Shown here: in pieces, positions 22,801 through 34,449 of the stretch
Layout: each line of letters starts with the position of its first letter
Numbering within the stretch: the stretch's first letter is position 1
DNA from: Vanessa cardui
Taxonomy: Eukaryota > Arthropoda > Insecta > Lepidoptera > Nymphalidae
DNA length: 64,000 nucleotides
Direction: 5' to 3'
Assembly: GCF_905220365.1 (NCBI RefSeq)
Contig: NC_061130.1
Coordinates: 5,773,501-5,837,500, forward strand
Notes under the pieces: generated by a model
Told to the model about the DNA's origin: nothing
The model's database searches: none
What the model saw: the letters and a program-made list of their open reading frames with translations, nothing else
Translations under genes and position numbers: made by a program

Positions 22801-24816
22801 ATGGATATAAAATATCTGTTTATTAGAATCTCATTGATTGTACATTTATAAAAATATTTACAGGGATTTTTTTTCAATCACGTGGAAACTACTTTACGTA
22901 TCGGTATGAGATTATGAGCAATCGACGCGGAATTGCTCGTTGATGGTTATATATGGCTGTTAATGGCTATAAATTTTTTCGAGTCCATTGATCCTTTCCG
23001 CTTTTTCATTCAATGCCTAGCGAAGCGAAGAAGAATTAACAGCTTAGTATAGAAAACACCTAGTAAGTACCTATACACTAATAGCAATTAATACACCTTA
23101 TTTATTCAGAATTTCAGCTGTAATATTTCATTGACATACATAATTGTTTACGTATATTATGTATTTTATTTTAAGCAGTTATCACTAATACAACACACTA
23201 TCACTTACTTCTACCATTCTAAAGCAAGCAAGATTTACACGTGAAACCAAGCGGTAGCTTGTAAAGGCAACATGGTTCGAGATAGATATGATCTTTAAAA
23301 GTCTACAATACAACTCGTATAGAACTCATATAGTAAAATCAGTATTGTCTACAAAACAATAACGTAACGAGTTTCATTGCCTTGAGAGGTAAACCTTTTT
23401 ACAGAATACCTTTAAAGCTGTCGATGTACGTAAAACATGGAATCAACAAGCTCTGGTTAATTTTATGATGTTTGACCTTATATGTTTACATACGAGTATT
23501 TTTAGCTTTATTTCAAACAGGCTCGTCCATACAGAACATGACGTTTACCTTTTCCTTCTTGGGTTTCTTGCCGTCATCTGGCGATGGAGTGGATTCTCCG
23601 TTCTCCTCCTTCAGCTCAGCGTCTCCATTTGTTACCGGCGACGATTCCTTCTCTTTTTCTTTCTCTTCCTCCTGTTCTTTGCCCTCCTTTTCAGTAGTCG
23701 CGTCCTTTTCGTTTTCCGGCGTTCCGCTATCGAGTTGCTTCTCTTTGTCCTATAATACAATATAAAATGTAGATAACCATTTTAATTATATCCATCGACC
23801 GGACGTAGTGACGAGTTCGGTATGTCTTACTTGACATTCCGTTATTGCGATCTCAAAATGGTAAACGGCGCATTCCATTGCCGATATAACAAACCCTTGT
23901 CTATAATGCAACAATGCACTGACAAATAATACCAGTAACAAAATTCGTTCGTGATTATTAGGGTCTGATGGAACGAGCTTCAATTCGTGCGACTTTACAT
24001 GCGGGTCAGTGTATTGTCGAACAATAAATGTCCAATTGTAATATTTAGGTGGCCCCCATGGTTTAATTGTTATAGTTAATGGCTTCTGTTGTGTACACAG
24101 CTCATTGTTGATGAGCGACAATTTAAATGCACTGAGACGCACTCAATTTACGAGTTGTACTCGATTTGGGTGAGTCTTTTTAGTCTAAATAACATGCTAG
24201 TTACATTGTCATATCGTATTATAATTTATACATAATGATTATTTATATAGGTTTAGTTTCGATGACTCATTTTTTATGTTAATAATGATATTCAACAAAG
24301 CGAGCAATAATATTGGCCAGGCATGAACGTATCAATATAAATAAATAAATAAATATGAGACAACATCACATACATTACTCTGAACCCAATGTAAGTAGCT
24401 GAAGCACTTGTGTTATGGAAATCAGAAGTAACGACGGTACCACAAACACCCAGACCCAAGACAACATAGAAAACTAATGGTAATCTACATCGACTCGGCC
24501 GGGAATCGAACCCGTGACCTCAGAGTGGCGTACCCATGAAAACCGATGTACACACCACTCGACCACGGAGGTCGTCAAAAATATGTATTCGATTTTGGAA
24601 GCAGGTCGCGAGGCCGCGGCTCTCTCCGCTGCAAGGCGAACTAACCGAAGGCTCGTGTATGTGTGCGTCGCCGTTGAGCTGCGGCTTCAGCGCATCCGCG
24701 TCGGCGAGCTGCTCGACGCGCCCCTCGCCGCCCGCGCCCGCCGCCGCCACCTCGCCGGCTCCTTCCGCCTCCTTACCACTAATGTCCACCGAGCGCTTGC
24801 TCTGCTTAGCACCCAT
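10873..24816 (-). CDS. Akap200: A-kinase anchor protein 200 / MARCKS-like protein
   Basis: Six exons in minus-strand order: 24816-24646, 23749-23549, 21961-21839, 12941-11595, 11055-10978, 10905-10873 (TAA); all junctions are phase 0, total 650 aa. The N-terminus MGAKQSKRSVDIS is an N-myristoylation signal and closely resembles that of Drosophila Akap200 and MARCKS. Exon 3 begins with KKKWSLRSISFSRKDK, the basic/Ser/aromatic MARCKS effector motif that binds membrane PIP2 and calmodulin and is phosphorylated by PKC. Exon 4 (449 codons) is acidic, Ser/Thr/Pro/Glu-rich and low-complexity. By family knowledge the protein tethers PKA RII and actin at the cell cortex. I cannot point to the RII-binding helix with certainty. 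Reading on past 11595 gives five extra codons and a stop at 11577, but a good donor (CAG|GTGAAT) sits there and the two small exons continue in phase, so I prefer the spliced end. The 5' UTR exon upstream is not located. Confidence 0.85.
13246..13260 (-). CDS. Akap200: Akap200 alternative first coding exon (MADVK)
   Basis: On the minus strand ATG GCA GAC GTT AAG is followed directly by a GTATTA donor and is in phase 0 with the big exon starting at 12941. There is no usable acceptor that would make it an in-frame internal exon, and a TATA box and initiator lie just upstream. The predicted isoform is MADVK plus exons 4-6, about 490 aa, lacking the myristoylation signal and the MARCKS effector region. 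Confidence 0.7.
13326..13361 (-). promoter_or_regulatory. Predicted internal Akap200 promoter (TATA + Inr)
   Basis: On the minus strand TATAAATG (13361-13354) is followed by an arthropod initiator TCAGT (13330-13326), with the T of TATA about 33 bp before the Inr A. The Inr A is about 68 bp before the MADVK start codon. Spacing fits a focused RNA polymerase II promoter. Confidence 0.65.
14470..14950 (-). pseudogene. Decayed Tc1/mariner transposase fragment in Akap200 intron
   Basis: On the minus strand 14945-14830 reads GRPRKTTAAEDRLIEQLL, the second helix-turn-helix/GRPR region of Tc1-like transposases. Further on a frame reads RPKKLIFASVL and EKQHINK, and near 14600-14540 GGVNIM(I)*GYFSHHG matches the usual GGGSIMVWGCFS block. 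The pieces are in order but broken by stops and frameshifts, with much of the catalytic core lost. It is an old, dead DNA transposon. Confidence 0.6.
17470..17620 (+). repeat. Interspersed repeat fragment, family unclear
   Basis: A block beginning AATCAAATCAAAATACTGTTTATT and including ACAAGAAGCGACCTTATCGC and GATCTCTTCCAGGCAACCTT resembles a repeat that I recall as common in lepidopteran genomes, probably the end of a retroelement. Only one copy is seen in this window, so the call rests on recall. Confidence 0.4.
17636..17893 (+). mobile_element. Non-LTR retroelement 3'-end-type repeat, family C
   Basis: Shows the blocks GGGCCACCTGATGGTAAGTG, CACTGGCTCAGTCACCCTTA and ACCCAGACGGGCTTGCACAA in order. 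Related but more decayed copies lie at 20188-20365 (-), 45770-45935 (-) and 48000-48245 (+). No coding is preserved; the family is probably the 3' region of a LINE. Confidence 0.65.
20188..20365 (-). mobile_element. Family C repeat, decayed copy
   Basis: On the plus strand it reads GCTTTGTACAAGCTCGTCTGGGTAGG..CCACCCACTCAT and GAGTGAGCCAGTGTAATTA, which is the reverse complement of the family C order at 17636-17893. It sits in the Akap200 intron between 21838 and 13261. Confidence 0.6.
24337..24576 (-). mobile_element. SINE, family B, near full-length
   Basis: Read on the minus strand: tRNA-like head with ACCTCCGTGGTCGAGTGGTG and the B-box-like GGTTCGATTCC, a body through CCATTAGTTTTCTATGTTG and CCATAACACAAGTGC, then a TTTA-repeat tail. 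It lies in the first intron of Akap200, 69 bp from the end of coding exon 1. Confidence 0.82.
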
Positions 24817-24863
24817 ACTAGCTGATAGCCTGGTAAAGTAAAAGTAAAAAAAAAAGTAAAGTA

Positions 24864-25165
24864 ACAGCCTGTAAATTTCCCACTGCTGGGATAAGGCCTC
24901 CTCTGCCATTAAGGAGAGGGGTTTGGAACATATTCCACGCTGTTCCAATGCGGGTTGGTGGAATGCACATGTGGCAGAATTTCGATGAAATTAGACACAT
25001 GCAGGTTTCCTCACGATGTTTTCCTTCTCCGCCGAGCACGAGATGAATTATAAACAGAAATTAAGCACATATATATATATATATATATAGTGGTGCTTGC
25101 CTGGGTTTGAACCCGCAATCATCGGTTAAGATGCACGTGTTCTAACCACTGGGCCATCTCAGCTC
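24864..25165 (-). mobile_element. SINE, family A, with internal AT microsatellite
   Basis: Full-length family A copy whose tail end lies 47 bp upstream of the Akap200 start codon. Between the tRNA-like head and the body the usual CACCGCTG..CATGTGCTT joint is replaced by an (AT)n run at 25068-25089. A TTACTTTACCAG just outside (about 24829-24840 on the minus strand) could be the acceptor of the upstream 5'-UTR intron. Confidence 0.82.
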
Positions 25166-28100
25166 TGGTATAAAACACAAATACCTGCTTTACCAATCTT
25201 CACCAACAATTAAACTACCCTCATCAGTTAATAATTTGATGGATGGTTATTATTTCCAGCGATATGATTTGAAAGGCAATATGTAACGTGTACAACGTTT
25301 TTATTAAATCCAACACGACTAATATCACTGACTAACCGCATGACTTATATTTCAAATGTAACGTACACCGCATTCTAATAAATATGAATAATACGGGGTT
25401 ATCCATATAGACGGCTATTGTAGTTCTATAACACCAAAAGGTCAATAATAAAAGTATAAAATAATACTTCTTATGCAACAGACAGTAAATGTATGTTTCG
25501 GAGCTTTTAACGACTTGTTTCGTAATAAAATGTTCAAAGTAGGTACAATTTTTTTGTAAGATCACGTAAAATGGATTATAAAGTAACGGCCTTCTCATGA
25601 CCGATGTACAGCGGGTGTTCGGTTAAACACAAATTGCCTTCTTTTAGTAAATGTTGAAGACATTTTTTATAAAGCGACTACATTATTACTACTAACATAA
25701 CAATCCGTAACAATAGGCCAACATCACACACAGCGAAAATTTGCAGCTACCTTTAGCGCAGCCCCGTCAGGTTGAGGTCATGTTAGGTCACCCACTTGTC
25801 AATTATTCCAAATCGTCAAACATAACTGTGTATCATGTTCTAGTGTGTAGCCGTGTTCCGGTTTTAAGGGTGAATGAAACTTTGTAATTACTGGCAGATA
25901 GGGAAAATAAATTTATGATTTAAGTTAAGATTTGAACTTTGCAACACTCCATAGAGTTAAAAAAAACTATGTGAAATTTTTAATAAGCGTACTCAAGAGG
26001 AACAATTTTTATAAGAAAAAAAATTGATCGAAATCCTAATTTTCTACGTTAGTATAAAAACAGATGTTAACTATATCCTCGTCAGATGAAAATAGATGCA
26101 GCAGAAGAAGATCTAATATAGCCGATTATAGAATCGTCAATAGGTCAGGGTGCTGGGAACAAAACTCAAAATAAATGTTAACGACCGAAATAGTATCAAG
26201 ATGCAACTCGCTCGCTTTAATGTCCCTTAGCAATCGAGCGCTAGATGCGCCTACAGCAAATTATTTTTGTATGTATAGTCACGCCATGTTTCAAATTAAA
26301 AAAAAAAAAAACAATTCTAATATTAGTATAGATTTTATTAATTTGTTTGACAAATAATTAAGTTTTGGGTAGATTGTTACGTAATAGAAATATAATTAAT
26401 TGATTGGGTTCTTAACTACTTATCACTCCACCAAATAAGTCAAGAAAGAGGGTTACAGTTTTATAATTATATATAGAAAGGCTGTATGTATGTTAGAGCA
26501 TTCATCAGTAGTATCTGTCTCCGTGTAGCTTAAGCGATAAATACGTTTTCTGACAAATGAGGTGTCGTTAGCTTCGTCTCAAGAGTCCCTGCGTGTCTTA
26601 TTTGTCTATAGTGAAATCGAAAATGGCCGATATGACTTGTACAGTAGGGCAAGCAACAATTAAACGACAAATATATCAAATTTAAACGAATTTACACAAT
26701 TATGCTTTTTCGTGGTCAGGTTTTATATTATATTATTTAAGCTTTAAAAGAAACAAGCATGGGGATCCCCGTACTTTTTTCTCATTCTCAAACCAAATTA
26801 AATATTTAGAAAAGAGTTGCGAACTTTTTGACAATTTATAAATCGTACTTATTGCGACGATATTTTGGGTATTCAATACAGTCCGTTACATTCGATTAAT
26901 TTCGATTTCTTGTTTAGAAAAAAACAATGGCACCCACACTAATTTTATATTACCTAAACAAATTAAACATTTAGGAATGAGTAATGAACTTGACACTTAA
27001 ATTTTCTTATTGTTACAATATTCTGAGAATCCAATGATAATTGATATTTTTTTCAGTGAAATATATGCGCTTCTATTCAAAGATAGATAAAAAAAGGGAA
27101 CTCAATTTGCCTATATCATGAAAATTTAGTAAAGAGAATGTAAGAAAGTATGTCGTATTGTTTGTCAAAAATATATCACCGCTTCAGATAAAATAAACTG
27201 AGAACAAGCAACAGAAGCTCAGTCAAATTATTTACTATATGTGTTTTTTGATATAATTAGAAAGCCTCAAAAAGCACCCATAAATACTTAATTAATTATC
27301 GTTATCTTTATGTGATTGCTCAATCTCATGATGTCCTATTGCGTCGGGAAAAAAGCTTCTGTCACAGACATTTTCATTCATTCGTTTCAGCCTCATTTTG
27401 AAAAATACATTCTTTTATCCCTCTTCAACCCTTTGTTTTTTAGCTTTTTAAGTCACGTCTCGATGATTATAACCGCAAATAAAATAAAATGGCGTAATAA
27501 CAGCCAAAAAACGAACAACCGAGGGTATTGTTTTACACGGTCATTCATTTAGGTAAGTAAGACATGAAAACGTATGTAGAAAGCGACCTTTTAAGCACTT
27601 TTACGGTAAATTTAAAGATTATATTTATGTAAAGATTCTTTACGACTCAAAGATAAGAGATCATACTGATTGTCTTTAAACGTAATGTATAAAAAAAAAA
27701 CACTTTTTTACAGTGAAAATAAAAAAGTTATGTCACTCTATAATAGACAAAAGTATAATTCATAAATGAATTAAATACATTTGTTAAATGATTACTTTAT
27801 ACACAAAAGGACGAAACTAAGTTTTATGATCCATAATGCAAGTTACAATTAAAGCATTACACATATTGCTACGTATAATTTTATGTTCCCTTTCGCACAA
27901 AATGAAATAATTACCATCGTTTTTTGTTTCAGATATTTCATTACGCATTTGATTGCTTAAACAAAATTTTTGCTGTCTGTAATATTTGCCAGACGTTCAA
28001 TAAAAATAAACAGAAACGACAAAGAAACATATTTTCGCAATCCAATACATTATTTGTATATATACCTAATATAGCGCCTACTAGCGTTATGTAACATATT

Positions 28101-31100
28101 GTTTACATTACAGTAAATATAGATCACACGTAGGTAAACAAAGCGCGGCTTGAAGTGTTGTTTCTCAATAAAAAATATCAAATAGTAGTATAGCGTTTGT
28201 TTAACGTGACCGACAGCAAAGGCACTGCTTCATATCAACTAACTTCACGCTACTGGGTGAACGACCTCAGTCCTTCCCTCTCTAGTGTAACTTTTTGTCG
28301 TCATCCCGAACCTATCGTCGATTTAACAATAGGAGGCACTTAGGCTAGTTATTTTTTTTTTATTTAACTTAACCAGTGCTGGACTACGACCTTGACTCCA
28401 ACTTATTCAAGGTCAACAGCTCAACTACTCGACCGTGATTATATTTAAGAGCGATATAAACATGCGCCCCAAGACAATCTTTAAGGCTGGGTCCTTAGAT
28501 GGATAATAAGATCTTGTCTTGCTTCATAAACTCATTTTATATAACAAGAATAATAATAATAATATTCTGCATATGAGTTTTGCAATATTCATTAATATGG
28601 CGAGGATCTATGTAAATATTGACACGATTAATATTTAATATGTCATAAGCCATCTTATAAAATTTCAGTTTATAAAATGATTTGTAATTAGTTTATATAT
28701 AAAATTACAAATTTCAAACTCGCCATCAAAATTGGTACTTATCCTGGACAGTAATGAAAGAGTCACAATTGTTTAAAAATACCTCCCTTACTTTATAAAC
28801 TTTGTATATCGCATGTTCAGTAAACACCGATTTCTCTCTTTCTCTCATCATTAATTTAACATTCGAAAGAAGAAGACAGCATTGCTTTACTAATCGCCCC
28901 CTTACAAAATTTATGGGTGAAGCTTATTGATAAAAGTGACGGATCGAACGTGTATATTATACATACCGTTGGTTTATAAAATACGTAAATTGGCATAAAT
29001 AAAGTATAATATATTCATTTAATAAAAAATCCAAACAATTCTTTTGAAGTACATATGCCGAAAAATAGGTCAATATTTTGATATTGCAATACATATGCTT
29101 TTTAACTAAACATATTCATTTGCAAACAGTAATCTGCCTTAAGTAAAGACTTTAATCGAGATATTTTAACGTGGTTGCCCGCGATTGCAGAAGAACCTTT
29201 CGTTCCGAAACCATGTCGTATTAATCTCTCAAAAAGACCACAACAAATGTTGATTATACAAAAAATGACTAAATGTTTTGACCTCTTTTCAACAGTCTTT
29301 GTTTTTCGCCATTATAAAGCATGACGCATCAATGCGTGAAAATGTAAATTTGCAAAATGCAATACATATAATTATGTGCATAGCGCGCTAAATTCTATTG
29401 ATTATTCAGTTCCGTAAAATTTTGATTTTGATTTATTGATCGTAGTAATCATATAGAGAATATTTCACGCAAATTATTTTACAACAATAAAAACGTTTTC
29501 ATAAGACTGCAACTCCTTACAAAAATCTTTCGGTCTCTCCCTATTCACATTATTACTAATTTTAGAAATTCCAAAGGTTAGGAGGATAAGATAATGTTTT
29601 GTTTGGGGGTTTTAGAACAATCACTTAGTTTTCGTAAAAAATTACAATTCACCCTTTGTGCATCAGTCTTTGTAATAGCTCCAAAATTAGTCTGGCAATT
29701 CTAGATAATGGTAAAATAATCTTAATTAGAATAACGAAAAATGTATATTGATATGATTTTATTTATATGCTACTACTATACTACACCAATTAAAAAAAAA
29801 ACTATTTCATTAGAAATTATATGTACAAAAGTATTAGTGGTAGCTTTTAGTTAACTATATATACGGTTTGGGAAATAATTATAAAAAAAACTTTTACGGT
29901 TAATAACAAAGACAGAATACAAGATTAAATTTGAAAACGAAATGTTTAGTGTAACAGTGTATCATTTATAGTAGAATGAGTGGAATGGGTGTGTCTATGT
30001 CATATGTGGTCCACATGTGTTCGGCGATTTTATAATAATAATAACCTGTTATCTTTGTAAGAGCCGAAAACCCTTCAATTTTTAAAAGGAAGTATTTGTT
30101 GTAACATTTTTCTCTTTGTGCAATAAACAAATAACAAATGTGTCATATTCCCCATCGCTACAAACATACACACGGTTTAAAAAATTCATTAAATAAAGTC
30201 AAAATTTCGTACAAACAATTTAAACAACCATTCCGTTACATTAAAACGTGTTTCTTAATTTTAGTGCCACGGATAAATTAAATACCTTATTTATGAAGGA
30301 ATAGCAACAAAAACCTTTGTTTAGAGATTGTCGGTTCACTTACATTGATGATTCATCGTTGGATTCGATTAGTGAATGCACGAAGAATGGGTTACCCGGA
30401 AAAATGCATTTGGTGTGAAATGAAGGAATATTGATCGTCATAAAATTGTCTAAGTATCTTAATAAATTGATTACTTCTACATGTATCGATTGAATTTTCG
30501 TATATCATTAAGCAATTTAAAATGTAAAGTAGTGAAGCGTGTTTTATAGCATAATTAACAATTTTTATTAAAAAAATAATATAATTTCTGATATAAAATT
30601 ATTTTAACTTAAATTTTAATTTCGTTTTAACCACTAAAGACTGCGTGTTATTTAATAAAATGGCTAAAACATATTATTTTAAATCAACGTTCGACCATAT
30701 CAAACCGCCGGCATCATTCATAAAACATTATTTTAACTATAAAAATTTTAAAACTTATGACAAAAACTTAACCTTATTTTATTCTTACCTTTAGACTTTT
30801 TAATCCAAACTATGAAGACAAAGAATTTACACTTAAATTATCAAATTTATTCACTTCCAGCACTCACAGGCATTCACAATATGGCGACAGGACGAAATCT
30901 CCACCCACTGAGAACAAATTCAAAATTGAAAGTCTTCTATTGGTCGGTAGAATTAAGACGCTTCAGTATAGCCAACATAAATTTTACATACTGACAACAT
31001 TGTAAAAATAAGTAATGCGTTCAAAATATGAATATCATCTTGTTATCTCATTATTTTCTTAATTCATAATAATAATATTAATTAAACATTCACGAGATTA

Positions 31101-31103
31101 AAA
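25166..31103. other. Gene-poor AT-rich region upstream of Akap200
   Basis: I see no supported coding exon. The Akap200 5' UTR exon should lie here or beyond. One weak candidate is on the minus strand near 30870-30960, where GCCT|GTGAGTGC could be a donor. A short piece at about 25850-25880 (GTGTTCCGGTTTTAAGGGTG) resembles family C on the minus strand. Confidence 0.45.
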
Positions 31104-31550
31104 TGTATCCAGTGTAGAGCGGCTCGAGTTATTGACGATCAAGCCCTTTCCGATCTCCTTGACCATTTGTTTTTGCGTAGAGACATTGGGTCACTCTGCA
31201 TCTTCTACCGAATTTTTCAGGGGGAATGTTCCGAGGAATTGTTCGGATTAATCCCGGCTGCTGAATTTCACCTTCGGACATCTCGCCAAAATTTTAAGTT
31301 TCACTCGCACCACCTTTATGTCCGAAAATCCACAACAGCGCGATTTCTTAGACATTTTCTGCCTCGCACAACCACTTTGTGGAACCAGCTTTCGCCAGCG
31401 GCTTTTTCGAACCGATACGACATGGAAACCTAAAGAAAAGATCGTACTCCTTCCTTAAAGGCCGACAACGAACCTTCAAGCCCCCTGGTGTTGCAGATGT
31501 CCATGGGCGGTGGTAGTCGTTTGCCACCTATGTCATAAAAAAAAGTTAAA
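31104..31550 (+). pseudogene. 5'-truncated CR1/jockey-type LINE, C-terminal ORF2 fragment
   Basis: A frame encodes CRAARVIDDQALSDLLDHLF, LRRDIGSLCIFYRIFQGECS, EELFGLIPAAEF and LPRTTTLWNQLSP, the conserved tail of many insect non-LTR reverse-transcriptase ORFs. After RYDMET at about 31433 a one-base shift breaks the frame; the continuation (KGRQRTFKPPGVADVHGRW, stop) is in the next frame. It ends with TATGTCATAAAAAAAAG, the likely LINE 3' tail. Reverse-transcriptase and endonuclease parts are absent, so the copy is dead on arrival. Confidence 0.78.
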
Positions 31551-32409
31551 ATAATTCACAAATAACAGATGAAAGTTGAAGGCTGCATGTGTTTGGTGGC
31601 CTAATTTATAATAAGACTAATGAGCTTTTTATGAGAGTGATTAATAATTAATTTATAACTTTTCACTACAAACGTAATTTGACCATAACTTTAGAATTCA
31701 ATTGTAGTTGAATGATTTCCAAAACTTTAAAATGTAGGTAATTAATATTTACGTACATTCAAAATTGAATTTAATTACTAAATTTTTAATAATTTACTAA
31801 GATTTTCATTTAATTTAATATCGTTTTAAATTATGCTGATGAATTTAATAATAAAATAAAATAATTTGATCTTATAAATATAAAAGGAAAGTAACAGTTA
31901 TTGATGTACCAAGTTTGACAAAAAATTAAAATAAATTGAAACATTTATTTTGAATTAAAATTATTAAACATGATCTATCATTTTTGTTTTTTATAAAAAT
32001 ACAATGTTAATTCCTTCTTAAGAAATAACATCTTTGCTGCAACAATAAAATCGAAACAAACAATGTCTATAGCCTCTATCTATTATCTATGGTGATACAT
32101 CGGCCATCGATATGTCGCGTTGCTCGTGTTGCCCTTGAGTCCATCCATAAAATTACTGTTTTTTTTTTTAAAAAATCGTAATAATCTAGACAAAGTTTGA
32201 TTGAATAGATTTTGTTTAACAGTAACAAGTGTTTTCATGTGATTGACGTGGTTATAATTGTTGTGAAGTGCCGAAATCGTATAGCGTCACCTGACTGAGC
32301 TCATTGTCATTTCCCGCCATTGTGGTTGCTAAAACTAATTTCGATTTTCTGCTATCTTAGAACAGTTTAGATGCAGAATCATTAATTTGTGTTATCTAGT
32401 GGCTGAGTT

Positions 32410-34409
32410 ATGTCATTGCACGGTAATGACGTTTGTTTATTAGAAATAGAAGACTATAACTTATACGAAGAAGAAGCATCTGATCACGCTAGTTCAAGGT
32501 AGGTGTAACCGGCGTGGTTATAGATTTTTTGTCATGCCTTAAACATGGTCCTTTAATTGAGTTTGAGAGTAATAATTTCCTGTATATTAACATTAATATC
32601 TTATGTTTATGTTATACACATGATAGTGAGGTCATTTGTGGTTGCTCCCGCCCGTGCCGGTCTGTAGTCAGCTGTTGAGCCGCCATGTTTGGACGGATGA
32701 AATAGGCGTAGTAAACGCTGTACACATTATTACAATTATTGTACCTATGCTTAAGCTCAAAATATTATTTATGCAAAAAAACTTTTTACTTTTCATGAAA
32801 ATAGCTCGTATTACTTACTAAGAACATGAATTACACTTATTATCTTTGTAAATATTGGTTATTTTTCTTTTATTATTGCCTATAAGTATTGTACAAACAC
32901 ATATGACATTACATCTATAATAAAAATAAACATTTTACATTGTGTGTCAAAGTTATAGTCTTTTTGCTTAATAACAATAGGAATAAATTCATGCAAATTC
33001 CAATATAAGAAAAAAAAGTTTGTATGAACATGAAAAATATAATTGTATTTGTCGATATTTAAATGTTTATGTTAAGAGTTATACTTAAAACTGTGTTATT
33101 TACTGTTGAATAAAAATGTTTACAGAAGTGAAAAAAATTCTTCACCGGGAAGTAAAACCATGGAGGCAGAAAAGAGGATTCGGCGTGAAATTGCTAACAG
33201 CAATGAACGCAGAAGAATGCAGAGTATAAATGCAGGTTTTCAAGCTTTGCGCACTTTGCTACCACGCCATGAGGGAGAGAAACTTAGTAAAGTAAGTATT
33301 CTTACTCATTTGTAGTAATAAAAAATAAAAGAATATTTTTAGCTGATATTATATTTTCTATAATATGTAAAAGTTGGCCATGTGATGACCTAAACACGTG
33401 CCATTTCATCTATTGCATATATAATATATTGGAGAACATTTTGAATATATAGCTTGTTTGATTGGATATTTTGGTAGCTGGATTTGACACAAGGAAATCT
33501 TAGCAAGATCAAGAATGGTGATCGATGTGTGTACTAGTGTTTTAGTTCAAGAAATCCTATAAGTTAAAAATAATAGTTTTAATAAAAATATATTCAATCA
33601 AATTCACTTATAACCAACAATAATAAACAATAATAAATAATTTAATATTAAATTTTCTTCTTTTCAAGGCTGCCATACTACAACAAACTGCTGAATACAT
33701 TTATTCTCTTGAGCAAGAGAAGACGAGACTTCTTTCACAAAACTGTCAATTAAAGAGATTGCTGAATCAACATGAAGGAGGTGAAATACCAATTAAGAAA
33801 AGAAAAAATGAAGTTATGCCTGTTCATGTTCCATCGATAATTCCTGACTCAACTGATGATACTCTTACAAGTTCAATATCACCAGAACCAGTTGCAGTAA
33901 TAACTGTATCTAATATGTCTCAGAAGAAAGAACCTGAAAATAGTGAATTACGTGTGCAGCTAGAGCGTGAGCAACGATTGCGTCGCTTATTGGAAGAGAG
34001 ACTTCATACCTTGGAGACACAAGTGTACACTGAAACAGATAAAGAGCTTCCTGCACCGGTGGTACACTATGAAGAAACTGACATTGCTGAATGTAAATTG
34101 GAGAAAGATGAAGGTGAAACAAAGTTAGTAGAAGCACCAGTTGCTGCTCCTCTGTTAGAAGCAGCAATTAAAGCTGAACCGAGAGTTGAAGTAGAAGTAC
34201 TACCAGATGCCGCTCATGACGCCTCATCACGCTTGTACCTTGCTAGTACTAGCCGTCAGAATTTAGAAACAATAGTAGAGGCCATCCGTCATCTAGAGGG
34301 AGATCACTTATTCAGAGAGGAAACGGGAGATGCACCACTTGCACTGACCAAAAAGGTTGACCGTGCGCCCCCTCAAAGACCTGGAGTTATTGTAGTGAAG
34401 CATTCGTGA
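32410..34409 (+). CDS. crp: Transcription factor AP-4 (cropped), bHLH-leucine zipper
   Basis: Three exons: 32410-32498, 33126-33291, 33669-34409 (TGA), 331 aa. The basic region RIRREIANSNERRRM is essentially identical to vertebrate TFAP4; helix 1 INAGFQALRTLLP, helix 2 and first zipper LSKAAILQQTAEYI then SLEQEKTRLLSQN follow, spanning residues ~47-115. A second heptad zipper, LRVQLEREQRLRRLLEERL, begins near residue 179. The rest is acidic and Pro/Glu-rich. By family knowledge AP-4 homodimerises and binds CAGCTG E-boxes in the nucleus; Drosophila cropped acts in growth control and in trachea and dendrite development. The first exon (MSLHGNDV...) is short and poorly conserved; the next in-frame Met (TMEAEKR) could also start, but the long 5' exon has a clean donor. 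Confidence 0.95.
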
Positions 34410-34440
34410 TTGCATTGAACTAGTCTCGGACTTTCAGCTC

Positions 34441-34446
34441 AATAAA
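34441..34446 (+). terminator. Candidate polyadenylation signal for AP-4
   Basis: AATAAA 31 bp after the stop codon. Further AATAAA copies follow near 34580, 35000 and 35240, so longer 3' UTRs are also possible. Confidence 0.45.
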
Positions 34447-34449
34447 AGG

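Noticed and set aside
23786..24142. 118-codon minus-strand open frame in Akap200 intron 1
   Set aside because: No recognisable domain, signal or phase-compatible splice link to neighbouring exons; likely chance.
24520..24948. 142-codon minus-strand frame starting inside a SINE
   Set aside because: Its upstream part is SINE sequence; only the portion from the internal ATG at 24816 matches the Akap200 N-terminus, and it must end at the donor at 24646.
30812..30994. 60-codon plus-strand frame
   Set aside because: No domain; may overlap a non-coding 5' exon on the other strand, but the evidence is too thin to call.
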